A DNA stretch of 64,000 nt from Clostridium aminobutyricum (lineage in GTDB: Bacteria > Bacillota > Clostridia > Peptostreptococcales > Anaerovoracaceae). Shown here one piece after another: positions 35,401-44,135 of this stretch. The translations under genes and the position numbers were made by a program. Position 1 is the stretch's first letter. Every line of letters begins with the position of its first letter. Below the pieces are notes generated by a model, which worked only from the letters and a program-made list of their open reading frames with translations, did no database searches and had not been told where the DNA came from. The stretch lies in assembly GCF_017255415.1 (NCBI RefSeq), contig NZ_JAFJZZ010000001.1:1178001-1242000 (forward strand), read 5' to 3'.

Positions 35401-35557
35401 GTCTTCCGTTTGCAGTTGGAGGTCCTTCATAAAATACAAAGGAAGGCATACCTTCTCTTGTAGTAACGCACTTCTCAAGCAAATTTTCTTCTTCCCAAGC
35501 TTTCGCTTGATCTTTTTGCAGTTCAGCAATTGGTTTTTCAGATAAATTTTCAAACAT
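32441..35557 (-). CDS. ileS: isoleucyl-tRNA synthetase
   Basis: Charges tRNA-Ile. The protein has 1038 residues, longer than the roughly 920 of the common bacterial type, and looks like the eukaryote-like IleS2 class, often less sensitive to mupirocin. The HIGH-equivalent is GRPGIHHVIARTLKD near residue 51, the editing domain follows, and KMSKSKGN is near residue 597. The anticodon-binding end is intact. Its expression is set by the T-box leader upstream. The ATG has AAAGGAAA. Confidence 0.96.
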   Translation of the reverse strand: MFENLSEKPIAELQKDQAKAWEEENLLEKCVTTREGMPSFVFYEGPPTANGRPGIHHVIARTLKDSVCRYKTMQGYAVKRKAGWDTHGLPVEIEVEKQLHMSGKQDIEKYGIKEFNEKCRESVFTYEGMWREMTERMGYLIDLDHPYITLDNNFIETGWWILREFFKAGMIYEGHKILPYCPRCGTGLASHEVAQGYKEVKVATITAKFKRVDANEYFLAWTTTPWTLASNVALTVGPNVDYVKVKMHEDVSEAGSVFYLAKSLADKVLGAETYDVLEEMKGKSLEFLEYEQLMPFIQPDKKAFFVTCADYVTIEDGTGIVHTAPAFGEDDYQTGRRYNLPVINPVDEQGKYTETPWAGRFVMEDGLDIDIIKWLAAEDKIFAKEKMEHNYPHCWRCSTPLIYYAKPSWYIQMTKLKDELVENNKTVNWFPDFVGEKRFGNWLENVNDWAISRNRYWGTPIPIWRCECGHLECIGSRKELVEKAQEDITMEIELHRPYVDDVHLTCPHCGKTMSRIPEVMDCWFDSGAMPFAQHHYPFENKEKFDTELFPADFICEGIDQTRGWFYSLLAISTFIKGKAPYRNVLVNDLILDKEGKKMSKSKGNTVDPFALFDKYGADATRWYLLYVSPAWSPTKFDEDGLIEVVSKFFGTLKNVYNFFVLYSNQDQINPSELTVDYAKRPELDRWIISKYNQLVLDVTEEMNRYDHMKTVRKIQDFVSEDLSNWYIRRARRRFWGDEMTEDKKSVYATTYEVLVGVSQLIAPFAPFIADEIYTKLTGKESVHISFFPNANEALIDRNVEERMDLVRTLVALGRGTREKEKLKVRQPLSEILVDGKYEALIGDLTPLIMEELNVKKVVFETALEKFMDYSLKPNFKVAGPILGGKIKAFGGALAQENPAELVAKLESAGEAVIKLDGEDFTVTKDLVEIKISAKEGFSVAMENNIFTILDTTINQELIDEGLARELISKVQQLRKQKDFEMMDNIRIYISADDAVQTAVSAHKDYIMSETLAVELAEKDGLTEYDLNGHKTGIDVEKI

Positions 35558-35637
35558 ACTACTGATTTCCTTTCTACATAAAAAGTGGCTTCGCCACTCC
35601 GTTAGGAAAGTCTACCAATCTCCCCTAACAGATAAAA

Positions 35638-35870
35638 AAATCCCCAATTCGCAGCAGCGAATTAGGGACGATCATTATAACCGCGGTACCACCCTATTTG
35701 CAAAGAACTGTTTACAATACATCGGTTCTCTGCCTCTTCATGTGTGATTAGGCTCCGGAGTGATATTCAAATCTGCTTCACCGGTGAATTCTCAGCTTTA
35801 TTCACCTCTCTGTAAGGATATTTACACAGTTCTACTGGGTTCCATCATGGCCTATAAATATTAAATTTAC
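35638..35870 (-). promoter_or_regulatory. T-box leader of ileS (isoleucine specifier)
   Basis: The T-box sequence AGGGTGGTACCGCGG is at 35681-35695 (shown as its inverse on the plus strand). The specifier appears to be ATC in GAATATCACTCC, which reads isoleucine and fits the gene. Stem I elements AGAGAGG and GCTGAGA lie upstream. The terminator is TCCCTAATTCG/CGAATTGGGGA followed by TTTTTTT at 35634-35668; uncharged tRNA-Ile should favour the antiterminator. Confidence 0.9.
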
Positions 35871-35941
35871 ATTTTTAACCAACTTATAATGGAAAGTTAA
35901 ATTAATTAGTAAATCGCTTCTTTCTACTTAAGAATTGGTTG

Positions 35942-35979
35942 TTAAAAAGGATACGCAATATACTGCATATCCTTTTTAA
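35942..35979. terminator. terminator after the chemoreceptor gene
   Basis: TTAAAAAGGATA and TATCCTTTTTAA form a 12-bp A/T-ended stem with GCA/TGC inside. It serves both strands and lies 50 bases past the chemoreceptor stop. Confidence 0.7.
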
Positions 35980-36028
35980 TTCTATACACTTAAATTATTA
36001 ATGTCAAGGTATTATTGTTGTTTTCTGT

Positions 36029-38008
36029 TTAAAAATATTCACGATTTTTTAGCGTGAACCGATTCACTTCTTCCTTGAGCGTAGAAGCTTGCCCCGATAA
36101 TTCCTCACTTGCCGCAGCACTTTCTTCTGCCGTTGCAGAATTGGATTGAACAACAGACGACACTTGGTCCAATCCGATCGTGATTTGATTAATCGAATCC
36201 GCTTGTTCTTTGAATGCGTTGGAGATGTCATCAATGACCGTGATGACATCTCCGGCATTTTCAACCACAGATTTAATGGCGATTGCAGTCTGTTCTGCGA
36301 TAAGACTTCCTTCCGAAACTGCTCTTACCGTTTCTTCAATCAACATCGTTGTATTCTTTGCAGCTTCTGCTGATTTTCCGGCCAAATTTCGCACTTCATC
36401 TGCTACTACAGCAAATCCTTTGCCCGCGGTTCCTGCTCTGGCTGCTTCTACAGCAGCATTCAATGCAAGGATATTGGTTTGAAAAGCGATATCCTCAATG
36501 GACTTAATGATCTTGCTGATTTCCTTCGACTTGTTAGAAATATCCTCCATGGCCGTCATCATATGGTTCATTTGCTCATTACTTTGCTGCAAATCTTCCC
36601 CAACTCGTGTTGTTTTTTTATTTGCTGTAATAGCATGTTCGGCATTCGCTTTCACTTTTTCCGCTATTTGATTTACTGCGGCTGCAAGCTCCTCAATAGA
36701 GCTTGCCTGTTCAATGGCTCCCTGAGCAAGAGCCTGTGACCCTGTAGAAACTTGCTCTGCTCCTATATCCACTTGATCCGCAGATGTTTTAATCGTATGT
36801 AAGGTCTGGCTTAATTTCAAAACAATGTTCATCATAGAGGTCTCTATTTGTTTAAATATACCTACATATTCAGCTGTTGAGTTCAAATCAAAGTTGCCTT
36901 TTGACATTTCGTCTAAGGCCCTTGACGTATCCGTGATGACATCCTTCGTTCTCATTATCATGGTCCTCATGCTGTCCGCCAGATTTCCGATTTCATCTTG
37001 ACTGGAATAGGTTATTTCATAGTCGAAGTTTCCTTCTGCAAGCTCTTTGGCTGCTGCCTCTACTTCTCGGATAGGCTTTGTAATTTTTCCGGCTAAAACC
37101 ATCATAATAAAAGCTGCTGCGAGTAATGCAGCCAACGCAATGCCAACGCAAACTGCAAGGGCCTCATAAGAATATTTCATAAATTCGGATTTTTCTACAT
37201 TGACACAAATAGACCAGCCATCCGTTCCTTCAATAGGACAGAAAGCAGCAAGCTTATCCGCTCCTTGGAAAATATATTCCCCAAAGCAAGCTTTTCCTTT
37301 CATCGCTTGTTCTGCTAAGCCGGCTAAATCACTAAGCGTACTATCGGACTTACTCATATTTATAATATTTGAGGCTGAGTTTACCAGCGATTCATCTTGA
37401 TGGGCAAGGAATGTACTGTTTTTATCGATGATATAAGAATCTCCTGTCTCCCCGACAGAAATAGTGCCTGTAATATCCGATAAAAATTGTCCGTCCAGAA
37501 TCACATAAACTACACCGACAACACGGGAATTAAAGACCCCTTTATCCCAGAGCGGTGCCGAAACATACATCATCGTTCCCGAACCGTCTTCTTTTAGTTC
37601 AGGAGATGAATAAAAGGTTTCACCGTCCAGAGACTTCTTAAAAAATTCTTTATCTCCTACATATTTTCCTTCCAGATCTACTCCGGAAAAATTAACAACA
37701 GAAAATCTTACTGCTTTATACTTCTCCGCCTTACTGTCCAAAATTTGTCTCTTTTCTTCATAGGTAGCATTCATATCGGTAAATAAAATATTTGTTCCAA
37801 TCTCATTGAGGATGTTTTTTGATACATTCATTCTATTCTGCATTGCCAGAGCAGCGGTCTTAGAAGTTTCTTCTAAGATTGCCCTTACGGTTGATTCAGT
37901 ACCTTTGATACTTAAAATCCCAAATACAGCTGATACTGTTCCGAGTGACAAAAGTAATACAGCTAAAACGACAACTAATATTTTTGTTTTAATACTTCTA
38001 AAACTCAT
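36029..38008 (-). CDS. methyl-accepting chemotaxis protein
   Basis: A 659-residue chemoreceptor. A first membrane helix (residues about 8-30) and a second (about 280-305) enclose a periplasmic-type dCache ligand domain. A HAMP segment ([20 protein letters not shown]) follows, then a long cytoplasmic coiled coil with the signalling hairpin [20 protein letters not shown] near residue 500. The C-terminus lacks a CheB/CheR pentapeptide. It would pass ligand signals to CheA/CheW, but no other chemotaxis gene is in the window. The ligand is unknown. Confidence 0.94.
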   Translation of the reverse strand: MSFRSIKTKILVVVLAVLLLSLGTVSAVFGILSIKGTESTVRAILEETSKTAALAMQNRMNVSKNILNEIGTNILFTDMNATYEEKRQILDSKAEKYKAVRFSVVNFSGVDLEGKYVGDKEFFKKSLDGETFYSSPELKEDGSGTMMYVSAPLWDKGVFNSRVVGVVYVILDGQFLSDITGTISVGETGDSYIIDKNSTFLAHQDESLVNSASNIINMSKSDSTLSDLAGLAEQAMKGKACFGEYIFQGADKLAAFCPIEGTDGWSICVNVEKSEFMKYSYEALAVCVGIALAALLAAAFIMMVLAGKITKPIREVEAAAKELAEGNFDYEITYSSQDEIGNLADSMRTMIMRTKDVITDTSRALDEMSKGNFDLNSTAEYVGIFKQIETSMMNIVLKLSQTLHTIKTSADQVDIGAEQVSTGSQALAQGAIEQASSIEELAAAVNQIAEKVKANAEHAITANKKTTRVGEDLQQSNEQMNHMMTAMEDISNKSKEISKIIKSIEDIAFQTNILALNAAVEAARAGTAGKGFAVVADEVRNLAGKSAEAAKNTTMLIEETVRAVSEGSLIAEQTAIAIKSVVENAGDVITVIDDISNAFKEQADSINQITIGLDQVSSVVQSNSATAEESAAASEELSGQASTLKEEVNRFTLKNREYF

Positions 38009-38379
38009 ACCCCTACCCTCTTTTCTATAAATAGTTACATTAACATCCTATTTACAATTATACAACTATTTACAAAAATGTCCATAATTTAACACTATAT
38101 TCGACTTATTTGTCCTTATTTCTGTCATATTTTGTAGATTTTTGTTTAATTTTTATTCTTTTTTGAGACTTACCGCAAAGTAATTCTTTCAATACCGCAA
38201 CTATTGAAGGTTCTAAACAATCTGCTTCAAACATCATTCGTTTCTGTATTTTATGAAAAATGACGGCAAACAAAAGACCCTTCAATGTTTCATCAACATC
38301 GGAGAGTCTCAAAATATAGATGCCTAATTAAGTTTTACTTCCAGTTCGGCAAACTCCACCCTGTTCGCTAAATACCGGA

Positions 38380-38934
38380 TTATTGAGGATTACCAGAAAA
38401 GATCTCTTCAATAGTAGTAAAAATCACATCTCTGGAATATCCCAAGCTTTCCAATCTTCTGCCAACCTTTGCTTTCACTTTTTGCATTTCTTTATATTTT
38501 AGCATTTTCTTATTAAAGTCATTATCCAGGTCATCATCGCAATCCGTTGAAAATTTTAATTTCGTATTGCCCAATATCTTTACAGCTTCAGCATAAGCAC
38601 GTTTTCTTTCATTTTGTCCCGTTAAGCTTTCAGAGCTGCACAGCAAATCCTCTAATAGGTCTTTATCAATCCCCTTTTCCTTCAGCTCATGCTTTATTTT
38701 TGCACGGCCCTTTCCTTTTGAAACCGCATATTCCATATACTTTTCCACATAAGCAGCATCGTCTAAGTACTTCATATCGAATAAATAGGTGACCGCTTTT
38801 TCGATTTCTTCTTTATCGTATCCCTTTTCCGATAAATGCAATCGGATCTCCTGGCAGGTTCTATCCCTGTGAGCCAAATATTTTAATGCTGCATCAATGG
38901 CATCTTTTTTCTTTTTAACGCAATCTTCATCCAT
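38380..38934 (-). CDS. recX: RecA regulator RecX
   Basis: A 184-residue protein made of the three-helix repeats of RecX: AALKYLAHRDRTCQEIRLHL, then YLDDAAYVEKYMEYAVSKGKGR and KIKHELKEKGID. It binds RecA filaments and tunes recombination and repair. GGAGGAGG lies right before the ATG. Its first eight bases overlap the end of the DMT transporter gene, so the two are probably one transcript; recA itself is not in the window. The 371 bases upstream of its neighbour boundary at 38009-38379 hold only a doubtful small frame. Confidence 0.88.
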   Translation of the reverse strand: MDEDCVKKKKDAIDAALKYLAHRDRTCQEIRLHLSEKGYDKEEIEKAVTYLFDMKYLDDAAYVEKYMEYAVSKGKGRAKIKHELKEKGIDKDLLEDLLCSSESLTGQNERKRAYAEAVKILGNTKLKFSTDCDDDLDNDFNKKMLKYKEMQKVKAKVGRRLESLGYSRDVIFTTIEEIFSGNPQ

Positions 38935-39838
38935 TTTCCTCCTCCTTTTCTCCCGTTAAGCTCACGCCGATTACCCCTATTATGATTAGAATCGTACAAA
39001 TCACGTGATATACTTTCAACGATTCATTCAGTACTACGACTCCTGCTACAATGGAAATGGCAGTAGATAGATTCCCAAATATCGTTGCCTTCACTGCCGG
39101 CATATTCGCTAACATATAACTCATAAAAAGTGCCGTAACCGTTGTACAAGCAATGCCTAAATAGGCAGTGGCCAGTACAAAGCTGCCATGAGATAAAGGT
39201 GCAAAATATTCACTGAGATTTTCGTTTTTAATCCCTGATACGATAGTCGCCAAATTAAAAACCAGACAACCGCCAAGTGTAATCATAAATGAAATTTCTA
39301 TTGGCGTATATTGACTTCTGACGTATCTCATATAGACATTACTGATTGCCATACTTAAACTCGAAATCAGCAATAATAAAATACCGACAACATTGGCATT
39401 GATTTCACCTGCACCCATTACAATCATAAGAATCAGCGCACCTACACAAAGACATACGAAGAAATTTTGTAGTGCGGTCGATTTTTCCTTTAATACTCCG
39501 GCAGCAATGATTTTCACAAGGATAGGAACAATCGCAAAAATAATCCCGCTTTCAATGGTAGAAACAAATATAAGTCCTACTGTTTGAAAAATCATAAACG
39601 CTATGTAAAAACCTGAAGTAATTAAGATATTCTTTTTTGCTTTTCCGCGAATAGTCACCTTTGACCATCCAAAGGCTAGAATAACCAGTGCTCCTAAAAA
39701 TGCAAAATTATATCGAAAAGTCAATAACTGAAGAGTCGTTGAAACTTGTATCGCTGTCTTTACTCCTATAAAAGAAAATCCCACTAACGTGGAAAATAAA
39801 ATGGCAATGCCATATACTTTTAAAGCCTCTTTATCCAT
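38927..39838 (-). CDS. DMT superfamily (EamA) transporter
   Basis: A membrane protein of about 303 residues with ten predicted helices in two EamA units (GIAILFSTLVGFSFIGVKTA at the start; YMLANMPAVKATIFGNLSTA in the second). The start chosen (MDKEALKVYG) has AAGAAGGA upstream; the longer frame begins with a TTG that has no site. It overlaps the phosphopantetheinyl transferase gene by 19 bases and recX by 8, so the three form a tight unit. Substrate unknown. Confidence 0.87.
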   Translation of the reverse strand: MDKEALKVYGIAILFSTLVGFSFIGVKTAIQVSTTLQLLTFRYNFAFLGALVILAFGWSKVTIRGKAKKNILITSGFYIAFMIFQTVGLIFVSTIESGIIFAIVPILVKIIAAGVLKEKSTALQNFFVCLCVGALILMIVMGAGEINANVVGILLLLISSLSMAISNVYMRYVRSQYTPIEISFMITLGGCLVFNLATIVSGIKNENLSEYFAPLSHGSFVLATAYLGIACTTVTALFMSYMLANMPAVKATIFGNLSTAISIVAGVVVLNESLKVYHVICTILIIIGVIGVSLTGEKEEENG

Positions 39839-40410
39839 AATTCTTCCTTCTTTTGCGTACAAAAAGCACCTGCTATTTGAGTACCTATTGCTGATTCTTT
39901 GGAAAAATCAAGCGAATGTACCCAAATCCCATCAATGTGTTCCGTCAATTTCAATTGCTCATCCACAACGGAAAAAGTTGAAAATCCTTGGTCTGCGAAT
40001 CCTTTCCCCGTATATTTTACATAAGCTTCCTTTCGGCACCACACGTCAAAAAATCCGATTTCTCCAAATTCATGAATATATTCCTGTTCAAGCTTTGTAA
40101 AAAAACGCTTTGCTACAGCATGACGGTTTACGGTTCTTCTCTTTTGCACATCCACACCAACCGGATAATCTGCCATCAGACAAACCCATAACTGTTCTGT
40201 GTGGCTTACGGAAAATTCTACATTATATTCCTTAAAAAACGGTTTGCCTTTGTGTCCTCTCAAGATCACCGTATCGGCAATATCCATTTGCACCTTTTCA
40301 TCTATCGGTTGGGGATTGCCGATTTTCAGATAGTCGTTTAAGGCCCGGCCAATTAACCGTTCCCCTTCTTTATTTTTATGTTTTTCTTCTTGACAGTAAT
40401 ACAAGATCAT
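39820..40410 (-). CDS. 4'-phosphopantetheinyl transferase, Sfp type
   Basis: A 196-residue enzyme that moves phosphopantetheine from coenzyme A to a Ser of carrier proteins. The magnesium-binding VGVDVQK is near residue 86 and the signature FDVWCRKEAYVKYTGKGF near residue 125. VSHTEQLWVC matches the FSLSH-type motif. Sfp-type enzymes usually serve peptide or polyketide synthases, yet no such gene is in the window; it may instead act on the fatty-acid carrier. GAGAGGAT precedes the ATG. Confidence 0.87.
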   Translation of the reverse strand: MILYYCQEEKHKNKEGERLIGRALNDYLKIGNPQPIDEKVQMDIADTVILRGHKGKPFFKEYNVEFSVSHTEQLWVCLMADYPVGVDVQKRRTVNRHAVAKRFFTKLEQEYIHEFGEIGFFDVWCRKEAYVKYTGKGFADQGFSTFSVVDEQLKLTEHIDGIWVHSLDFSKESAIGTQIAGAFCTQKKEELWIKRL

Positions 40411-40465
40411 ATGATATCCTCTCTATTTTGATATTCTTTTATTTTATCAAACCAAAACAAAAAGC

Positions 40466-40491
40466 GCCATCTATTCTCATGAATAGCTGGC
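40466..40491 (-). terminator. terminator after the TrpR-like gene
   Basis: GCCAGCTATTC and GAATAGATGGC form an 11-bp stem with one mismatch and a 4-base loop, followed on the minus strand by GCTTTTTGTTTT. It lies 86 bases past the stop of the TrpR-like gene. Confidence 0.7.
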
Positions 40492-40576
40492 ACCTTTTCT
40501 TCTGCTTATTTGAGCTTTGCCTCCACACTTCATTTAAATAGGAGGTTTTTTCTATGTATATCGAATAAAATAGACC

Positions 40577-40876
40577 TTATTTCTGCTCCTCTAATCTGGC
40601 TAAAATTCGCTGATACCCATCTGCTCCATAAACTAAACATTTATTAATTCTGCTGATGGTAGCTGTACTAGCTTTCGTGATTTCTTCAATCTCACTGTAA
40701 GTTTTCTTTTCGGATAACAATTTAGCCACCTGCAATCGTTGGGCAATGGCATGGATTTCATTAATTGTACAGATATCCTCAAAAAATCTATAACAATCCT
40801 CTTCATCCTGTAATGTTAATATTGCCTTAAAAAGCTCATCGATATCCTCACGTTTAAACTTTGATTCATATGCCAT
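40577..40876 (-). CDS. yerC: YerC/YecD family TrpR-related DNA-binding protein
   Basis: A 99-residue helical DNA-binding protein of the TrpR superfamily, YerC/YecD branch. The tail has the helix-turn-helix TYSEIEEITKASTATISRINKCL. I chose the ATG with AAAGGAGC six bases upstream; the longer frame adds seven codons without support. Target genes for this group are not established. It is unlikely to be the trp operon regulator here because that operon has a T-box. It follows the S41 protease gene by about 110 bases. Confidence 0.88.
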   Translation of the reverse strand: MAYESKFKREDIDELFKAILTLQDEEDCYRFFEDICTINEIHAIAQRLQVAKLLSEKKTYSEIEEITKASTATISRINKCLVYGADGYQRILARLEEQK

Positions 40877-40987
40877 TGTATTGCTCCTTTCGAACACTTT
40901 AACACTTCGCAGTACGATTATAGCACCACATGGCTTTTATAGTCAATTACAAATTTTGCAGTTCCATGTGGCGCCTTATCAATGAAA

Positions 40988-42175
40988 TTATTTTCGCAGT
41001 AATTCAATTGCTTTTTCCAGCTGGGTATCGGTTTTATCATTCTCCGTCATTTCTACCACATAATCCGGTTTTACACCAACCCCTTGGATGACATTCCCGT
41101 TCGGTGAAAAATATTGAGCAATCGTTATCTTCACCGCATCTCCTTCTTTCAAAGGTGCCATGGACTGAATCACACCTTTGCCGAAAGAAGTAGTTCCAAC
41201 TATTTTGCCGCCCTTCTCATCCTTAATACTTGCTGCTACGATTTCTGAAGTACTTGCTGTTCCTCCGTTAATCAACAATACATAAGGAAGATTCGTTTTT
41301 CCTGTTGTTGATTTCATGTAGGATCGTTCTTCTGTTTTTCCTTCCGTATACGCGATCACCCCTTCATCCAATAACATATCCGCTATTTTCACGCCGCTTT
41401 CTACAACTCCGCCGCCGTTATTTCTTAAGTCAATAATTAATCCATCTACACCTTTCATCTCAAGATTGCGTAATTCCTTTTCAAAGTCATCAGCGGTTCC
41501 CGTTTCAAAACTATTGATGTAGATATATCCAATATTATTCTCTAAAGTCTTTGCATAAACAGAATCTAAGGTTATATTTGCTCTCGTTATCACAACATCT
41601 TTATTTTCGCCGTTTCGAGAATAGGTTACGTTTACTTTCGTGCCCGCATCGCCTCGCATATTGGCAACAGCGGTATCCAAATTACTGCCTGCATATTCCA
41701 CACCGTCTACTGCTAAAATCAGATCGCCTGCTTTCATCCCCGCATGTTCAGCCGGACTATCCTTAATGACCGATACAACAACAATATAGCCGTTTTTATC
41801 GATCCCCATCGTCACACCGATTCCTTGCAACTTACCGGTGGTCTTTATGACTAAGTTATCGTATTCTTCTTTTGTCATATAGTTTGTATAAGGATCCCCT
41901 GTACCCCAAAACAAACCGGAGTACATGCCTTGTTTTAACTTTTCCTCATCCAAATCCTTATAATAGTATTTGCTAAGGGTGTTATATAACGAATCTAACT
42001 TACCATATCGTGCCGATAAAGTTTGATAGTAGCTGTAATCATTGGCCGATAATGTCACATTTTTATCGAGTATCACGTTGTTTACTACAAAGTACCCGCC
42101 TGCGCCGATACTGGTTCCGATCAAAGCCGTTATTATTATCAATATGATAAAATTTTTCTTACTAATTTGAATCAT
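40988..42175 (-). CDS. S41 family C-terminal processing peptidase
   Basis: A 395-residue membrane-anchored serine protease of the CtpA/CtpB type. An N-terminal membrane helix (residues 8-28) precedes a PDZ domain (GIGVTMGIDKNGYIVVVSVI, near residue 98). The catalytic Ser is in GGTASTSEIVA near residue 305 and the Lys in SFGKGVIQSM near residue 332. It cuts C-terminal tails of exported proteins. It overlaps the end of recJ by 14 bases, so the two are co-expressed. Confidence 0.93.
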   Translation of the reverse strand: MIQISKKNFIILIIITALIGTSIGAGGYFVVNNVILDKNVTLSANDYSYYQTLSARYGKLDSLYNTLSKYYYKDLDEEKLKQGMYSGLFWGTGDPYTNYMTKEEYDNLVIKTTGKLQGIGVTMGIDKNGYIVVVSVIKDSPAEHAGMKAGDLILAVDGVEYAGSNLDTAVANMRGDAGTKVNVTYSRNGENKDVVITRANITLDSVYAKTLENNIGYIYINSFETGTADDFEKELRNLEMKGVDGLIIDLRNNGGGVVESGVKIADMLLDEGVIAYTEGKTEERSYMKSTTGKTNLPYVLLINGGTASTSEIVAASIKDEKGGKIVGTTSFGKGVIQSMAPLKEGDAVKITIAQYFSPNGNVIQGVGVKPDYVVEMTENDKTDTQLEKAIELLRK

Positions 42176-43835
42176 TTATCCCCTCCGCTAAATCACATCG
42201 GATATCATTCACAATAAACTGTATTTTTCGTTGTCCGTTCCACTCCTGAATGTCCAGACTCCCCATTAATAATACAGGATTATCTCCCATAATTAAACTG
42301 AAATATTCTTTTGCTCGATTAAAAAACACGCAAGGCAGAACAGAACCATCCGTACATACTGCCGAAAAACGAACATGATTTTTATCGGTTCCCATCCATT
42401 GAGAGTACATTAATTTAACATTTTTAAGACCTATAAGAGGTTTTTCGTTGGAATTTCCAAAAGGAGCTAACCGGTTTAATTCACAAATCAATTCCATGGT
42501 AATTTCTCTTCCTTCCAGAAAAAGATCCACCTCTGTTTCGTCCTCGAAGATGGAGCCATCTTCTTCAAACATTTTGCGAATGTAATTCGATATAACCTCT
42601 CTAAAAATTGTGAGATTCTCCTCTTTCATCAACAACCCGCATGCTCCGGCATGACCGCCGAATTTTTCAAATAAATCCTCCTGCTCCTTTAGAATAGTAT
42701 ACAAATTAATATTTTTTATACTTCTGCCGGTTCCTTTTAAATATCCGTCTCCCGAAGGGGTCAAAATAATCGTCGGCTTATGATATTTATCCTTTATTTT
42801 TCCTGCCACAATCCCAGAAATTCCCTCGTGCGCGGCGGGGCAATGGATGATAAAAAATAAATCTTCCAAATGACTTTCCCTCACGATCTTTTCGCACTCT
42901 TCAAACGTCTCTTCTTGAACTCTTTTCCTTGCCCTGTTATTCTCAATGAGCTGCAAAACAATTGTTGAAATGGTTTTAGGCTGCCTTTCCGTCATTAATT
43001 CCACGCCGATTTTTGCATCTAACATACGACCGGCAGCGTTCAAATGAGGCACAATACCAAAAGCAATGTGATCGCTTTTTATCTGTTCTTTTTTCAACGA
43101 AATATCATCGATCAGCTTTTCCAATCCCGGTCTGCATCCTTCTTTTATCCGCTGCATGCCGTATTTCACAAGCGTTCGATTTTCATCTACTAAAGGTACG
43201 ATATCACCAATGGTGCCTATTGCCACTAAGTCCAGCAAATCTGTCACGGTTTTCCTGGGCAGTCCCGCTTTTTTTTGGATTCCTTGGGCCAATTTAAAAG
43301 CCACACCGCATCCGGCCAAAAATTTAAAGGGATAATCGCAATCTGCCTGTTTAGGGTTTATCAACAGGCAATCTGCTTTTTTATCGGTAATACTATGATG
43401 GTCTGTTACAATCACCTGCATTCCTAAATTTTTTGCATACTCTACCTCATCGTAAGAGACACTTCCGCAATCCACCGTTAAAATCAGATCAGTACCCAGC
43501 TCCTTGATAACCGTTATGGCTTCCCTGTTTAATCCATACCCTTCGTCAAATCGAGAAGGAATGTAATAAAATACATCTGCATTAAAATTCGATAAAAATT
43601 GCATCAAAATACTAATTGAAGTAACTCCATCGGCATCATAGTCCCCGTAAATACATATTTTCCTGTTCTGTCGAATACAGGACAATATTAAATCCACTCC
43701 CGCTTCTAAATCCCGAAGCAGGAATGGATCATATGTTTTTTGAGGTTTATCCGACAAAAACTCCAGTATTTCAGATTCTTCTGTTACACTTCTTTTTCTC
43801 AGTAATTCCACTATTATCGGACTAATTTTATTCAT
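42162..43835 (-). CDS. recJ: single-stranded-DNA-specific exonuclease RecJ
   Basis: A 557-residue 5'-3' exonuclease that works in recombination and base-excision repair. DHH-family motifs are present: ICIYGDYDADGVTSISIL near residue 63, VDCGS, TDHHSITD near residue 142, and the DHHA1 signature AAGRMLDAKIGVEL near residue 260. I chose MNKISPII as the start, preceded by GGAGAAAA. Twelve more codons exist upstream, but they contain a TGGTATAAT promoter-like element, so they are more likely leader. Repeated copies of that element lie further upstream. Confidence 0.92.
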   Translation of the reverse strand: MNKISPIIVELLRKRSVTEESEILEFLSDKPQKTYDPFLLRDLEAGVDLILSCIRQNRKICIYGDYDADGVTSISILMQFLSNFNADVFYYIPSRFDEGYGLNREAITVIKELGTDLILTVDCGSVSYDEVEYAKNLGMQVIVTDHHSITDKKADCLLINPKQADCDYPFKFLAGCGVAFKLAQGIQKKAGLPRKTVTDLLDLVAIGTIGDIVPLVDENRTLVKYGMQRIKEGCRPGLEKLIDDISLKKEQIKSDHIAFGIVPHLNAAGRMLDAKIGVELMTERQPKTISTIVLQLIENNRARKRVQEETFEECEKIVRESHLEDLFFIIHCPAAHEGISGIVAGKIKDKYHKPTIILTPSGDGYLKGTGRSIKNINLYTILKEQEDLFEKFGGHAGACGLLMKEENLTIFREVISNYIRKMFEEDGSIFEDETEVDLFLEGREITMELICELNRLAPFGNSNEKPLIGLKNVKLMYSQWMGTDKNHVRFSAVCTDGSVLPCVFFNRAKEYFSLIMGDNPVLLMGSLDIQEWNGQRKIQFIVNDIRCDLAEGINDSN

Positions 43836-43857
43836 TTTTCTCCATACCCAAGTTTCT

Positions 43858-43863
43858 ATTATA
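43858..43863 (-). promoter_or_regulatory. extended -10 promoter candidate for recJ
   Basis: TGGTATAAT reads toward recJ with the hexamer at 43858-43863, 23 bases before the chosen ATG. No good -35 hexamer is at 17 bases, so an extended -10 type is assumed. The same nine bases recur at 43939-43944 and 44037-44042 within the tandem repeats. Confidence 0.45.
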
Positions 43864-43939
43864 CCATACAAGCAACGTCGCCGTATGATTCAATGAACGC
43901 TTCCTTTCGGCAACGCCGAATTTCTAATTAATGCGTTCA

Positions 43940-44135
43940 TTATACCATAAATCCCGTTTATATCTTTTGCCCATAAACTTCACGTGGTCATTTATGGTGA
44001 AATCGCCTCAGCCCATTTAAAAGCTCGTCAAGGGCAATTATACCATAAATCTCGTTTATATCTTTTGCCCATAAACTTCGCGTGGTCATTTATGGTGAAA
44101 TAGCCTCAGCCCATTTAAAAGCTCGTCAAGGGCAA
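43940..44135. repeat. two tandem 98-bp repeats upstream of recJ
   Basis: 43940-44037 and 44038-44135 agree at 95 of 98 positions. Each unit, read leftward, holds CCATAAA...TTTATGG (a 7-bp hairpin around CACGTG or CGCGTG) and ends in TGGTATAAT. The first bases of the right-hand unit abut the stop codon of the M23 peptidase gene; TTATAA there is both stop context and repeat border. The interval 43836-44135 contains no gene. Confidence 0.9.

Noticed and set aside
38106-38312. 68-codon frame between the chemoreceptor and recX
   Set aside because: It begins with TTG without a ribosome binding site and has a lysine-rich tail typical of AT-rich chance frames. It could be a gene remnant, but nothing supports expression.
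40554-40568. Four-codon frame with a strong binding site (ATG TAT ATC GAA TAA, plus strand)
   Set aside because: AGGAGG is well placed, but it is convergent with a minus-strand gene and has no partner downstream on the plus strand; treated as chance.
43940-44135. CRISPR array
   Set aside because: The two 98-bp units are directly adjacent without spacers and far longer than CRISPR repeats; it is a simple tandem duplication.
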